Positions 35,869-38,095 of a stretch of 38,095 bases of DNA are shown piece by piece. The position numbers and the translations under genes were made by a program. Below the pieces are notes generated by a model, which made no database searches, had not been told where the DNA came from, and saw nothing but the letters and a program-made list of their open reading frames with translations. Position 1 is the first letter of the stretch. Each line of letters opens with the position of its first letter. Origin of the DNA: Dipetalonema caudispina (lineage: Eukaryota; Nematoda; Chromadorea; Rhabditida; Onchocercidae); the NCBI GenBank assembly GCA_013365325.1, contig JABVXV010000464.1, forward strand, positions 1-38,095, read 5' to 3'.

Positions 35869-37843
35869 TTAATGCGCGGGACGTAATTCATTCAATTTCA
35901 TCAATTCCAAATTCATTCTATTTGAGTCGGTCAATATTTTATCATTGCCTCGATTGATATACTGAAAAAAAAAAAATTAAAAATAAGTGATACAAATTGT
36001 TTTCCATTACATAAACAAAATTGAAAAAAAAGAAAAAGAAAATGATATAGAAAAATGATTAAAAGTTGCTTTGTCATTAGCTAATTTTATTTTTTCCCTT
36101 ATTAACAGAGAAATAATTATCTTCCTCGTATGATTTATGTAAAATTTAAATTTTATTATCTATTTTAAATCCATATAAATCAATTTTCTCATCTCAAAAT
36201 TTCTACAAATTATAATGACTGAAGCATAATAACAATAATAATTGCTGTTTAATAACAATTATTTACATATAGCAGTAATAACCGTTGTTTGTCATAATAA
36301 TAATAATCATTTGCATCATTTAATTTGAATTCTTGTGTGCTATATAAGTTTGAAATTATTCTTTTTATCTGACAACATATCATATTTTTACTGAGATAAC
36401 AAATAATTATTATAAAAGAAAAAGCAATTGAATGACAAAATTTCAGAAATGCTTCCTTGTTTCAATTAAATTTTTTACTTACCCAGCACGATAATACAAA
36501 TGAATGTTAAGTTAAGACTCCTACCTGTACAATACTAAATGCTTCAAAGCCTGGGCTAGGTTTAGGTGTTGTTGGCACTTTAATTGGCATTTGTTTTCTT
36601 TGCGCCACTTCACACGACGGCATACCTTTCAGTCCACATGGATATTGTTCATATTTCACTCCACCATTTTCCCTATAAATAGAAGGATTAGTAACAATGT
36701 CATCAAATCATCTGACATCACTTTATCAATTCAATACTTTGAAACAATTTGCTAGATTAATTAATCTCGCTCTTACTTTTATCATTATTGTTAAGATGTT
36801 AGAGAATTGTTATCCATTTGGACCCATTCTTACTAATTTATTTTTTTTTAATATTCAAAAATTGCTTGAATTTCATAATTTTCCAAATAAAACTTACATA
36901 TAGCACCTATATAACATATTTTTATCAACAATGCTATCACCAATTTCAATATTTCTCCCTATCTGATCCATATAGCAACCTAAGGATAAAATTTCACATG
37001 GAACTTTTAAATATGAATATATGTTTCATGCAAATTGTAAAATTAGAAGTTTTTCCGAAAATAGAGGAATTGTAAAGATTTAAGTGAAAAGTTGACTTTT
37101 CTTGGTCGGTTTTTTTTTTCCTTCGAAAAAATGGCCTTTTTTTTCCTAAAAAAATTGGCTTTTCTTTTTTCAATAAAAAGATTCATGAAATTTTACCAAT
37201 AATATCAACCATCCCATTTTTACATTCATAGCGAAAATGATTTTTTTCAAATCGTTCTCCCTCCTTATATTTATTCCCATATTTCATACATCCCATTTCT
37301 ATAACATTAAGAATTTCAAAATTACATAATAAATTTAATCAGCAACAATTGAAAATAATGAAAGGGAAACTTGTCCATTCCGTAAATTTCTAATTTCATT
37401 TTTTCATTCTCTACCAAATCTTTTAACTGCTAAGTTAACAAAAGATATATTAATACTTCTCGTATAATATTGAATATTATTGTTATTGTCGTCGCAATAA
37501 TGCATCATTCCATCCACTTCAGCTGTTGTACCAGGTTTCATATCTATCATCTTCTTATTTTTATCAAGATAATAGCAACCTGGATATATACATATAAAGA
37601 CAAAAAATATCCTCAGAAATCTTTAAAAAACTATTTTTTTAAAACTTCAAAAAGTTAACAATTTTAAATGCGCGCCAATAAATTGATCGTTGTTGTTTGC
37701 TTAATCATTTCATTTGAAGTATATTCAATGAAAATTTTTACCAATTATTTTGTAACCATTTTCGGCACATTTCATCATAAAAAATTCGGATCGTATTTCT
37801 TCACCGATATGATACAATTTATCATTCACATTACAGGCACTTT
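35869..37843 (-). CDS. Secreted protein with MIG-18-like fibronectin type I-like repeats, 5' end missing
   Basis: Six minus-strand exons, 5' to 3': 37843-37742, 37579-37457, 37298-37197, 36979-36898, 36672-36525 and 35961-35869. Phases are continuous and the last ends in TAA. Two tandem cysteine-rich repeats are visible, each starting with a 102-nt exon. Repeat 1 runs from ACNVNDKLYHIGEEI through IIGCYYLD to MMHYCDD; repeat 2 from GCMKYGNKYKEGERF through IIGCYMDQ to LYRCY and EQYPCG. The spacing (C, Y-x-x-G-E, Y/K-x-C, I-I-G-C-Y, Y-C) fits the nematode extracellular domain named after MIG-18, the C. elegans basement-membrane cell-migration factor. A Pro/Thr-rich linker and a polar tail ending LNELRPAH follow. 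The first visible exon starts in phase 1, so at least one earlier exon, probably with the signal peptide, is beyond the right edge. Assignment to the family is by pattern only. Confidence 0.72.
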
Positions 37844-37864
37844 CTGCAATAATTAATAATTAAC

Positions 37865-38095
<231 letters not shown>

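Noticed and set aside
36697..37856. Plus-strand frames of 60-85 codons
   Set aside because: They overlap minus-strand exons and introns of the MIG-18-like gene, which have consistent phase and cysteine spacing.

Overview
The window looks like nuclear DNA of a parasitic nematode, probably clade III (spirurid, filarial or ascarid-like). It is very AT-rich. Genes are split into many short exons by small GT-AG introns with TTTCAG-type acceptors, and several start codons sit directly behind an acceptor with no exon upstream, as expected for spliced-leader trans-splicing. Gene content also fits: a tandem pair of succinate dehydrogenase flavoproteins, a nematode-type protein tyrosine phosphatase and a MIG-18-like repeat protein. 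No bacterial or viral gene was seen. All exon models were assembled by hand from splice consensus, reading phase and family motifs; every model called confidently keeps phase across all junctions.

Layout, left to right. 1-197 is a (TTA)n tract. 198-3683 is mostly featureless, with one doubtful minus-strand exon near 370-471. 3684-8127 (+) is an SLC17 anion transporter. 9335-14459 (+) and 16141-19969 (+) are two complete SDHA paralogues in tandem. They share all 11 intron positions and phases, and exons 2 to 12 have identical lengths. The spacer between them (14460-16140) holds microsatellites, GC-rich palindromes, an ACGT-rich palindrome cluster and a possible small membrane-protein exon on the minus strand. 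21084-26146 (+) is VPS52 of the GARP/EARP tethering complexes, followed closely by an unrecognised plus-strand gene or remnant (26432-27255).

The right third has two convergent pairs. A tyrosine phosphatase (27724-31774, -) points at the VPS52 side. A secreted, possibly GPI-anchored protein with two EGF domains (32716-35645, +) converges on a repeat protein with MIG-18-like fibronectin type I-like domains (35869-37843, -, 5' end missing). The window ends in an (AAT)n tract, the reverse complement of the left-end repeat, so both boundaries look like assembly breaks in microsatellites.

Functionally, the SDHA pair is the most interesting part. Nematodes switch complex II between succinate oxidation and fumarate reduction, and Ascaris uses stage-specific flavoprotein isoforms. 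A physically linked ancient pair with intact active sites could be the genomic basis of such a switch here. The other genes (organic anion transport, endosome-to-Golgi tethering, phosphatase signalling, extracellular EGF and matrix-type proteins) show no evident pathway link to one another.
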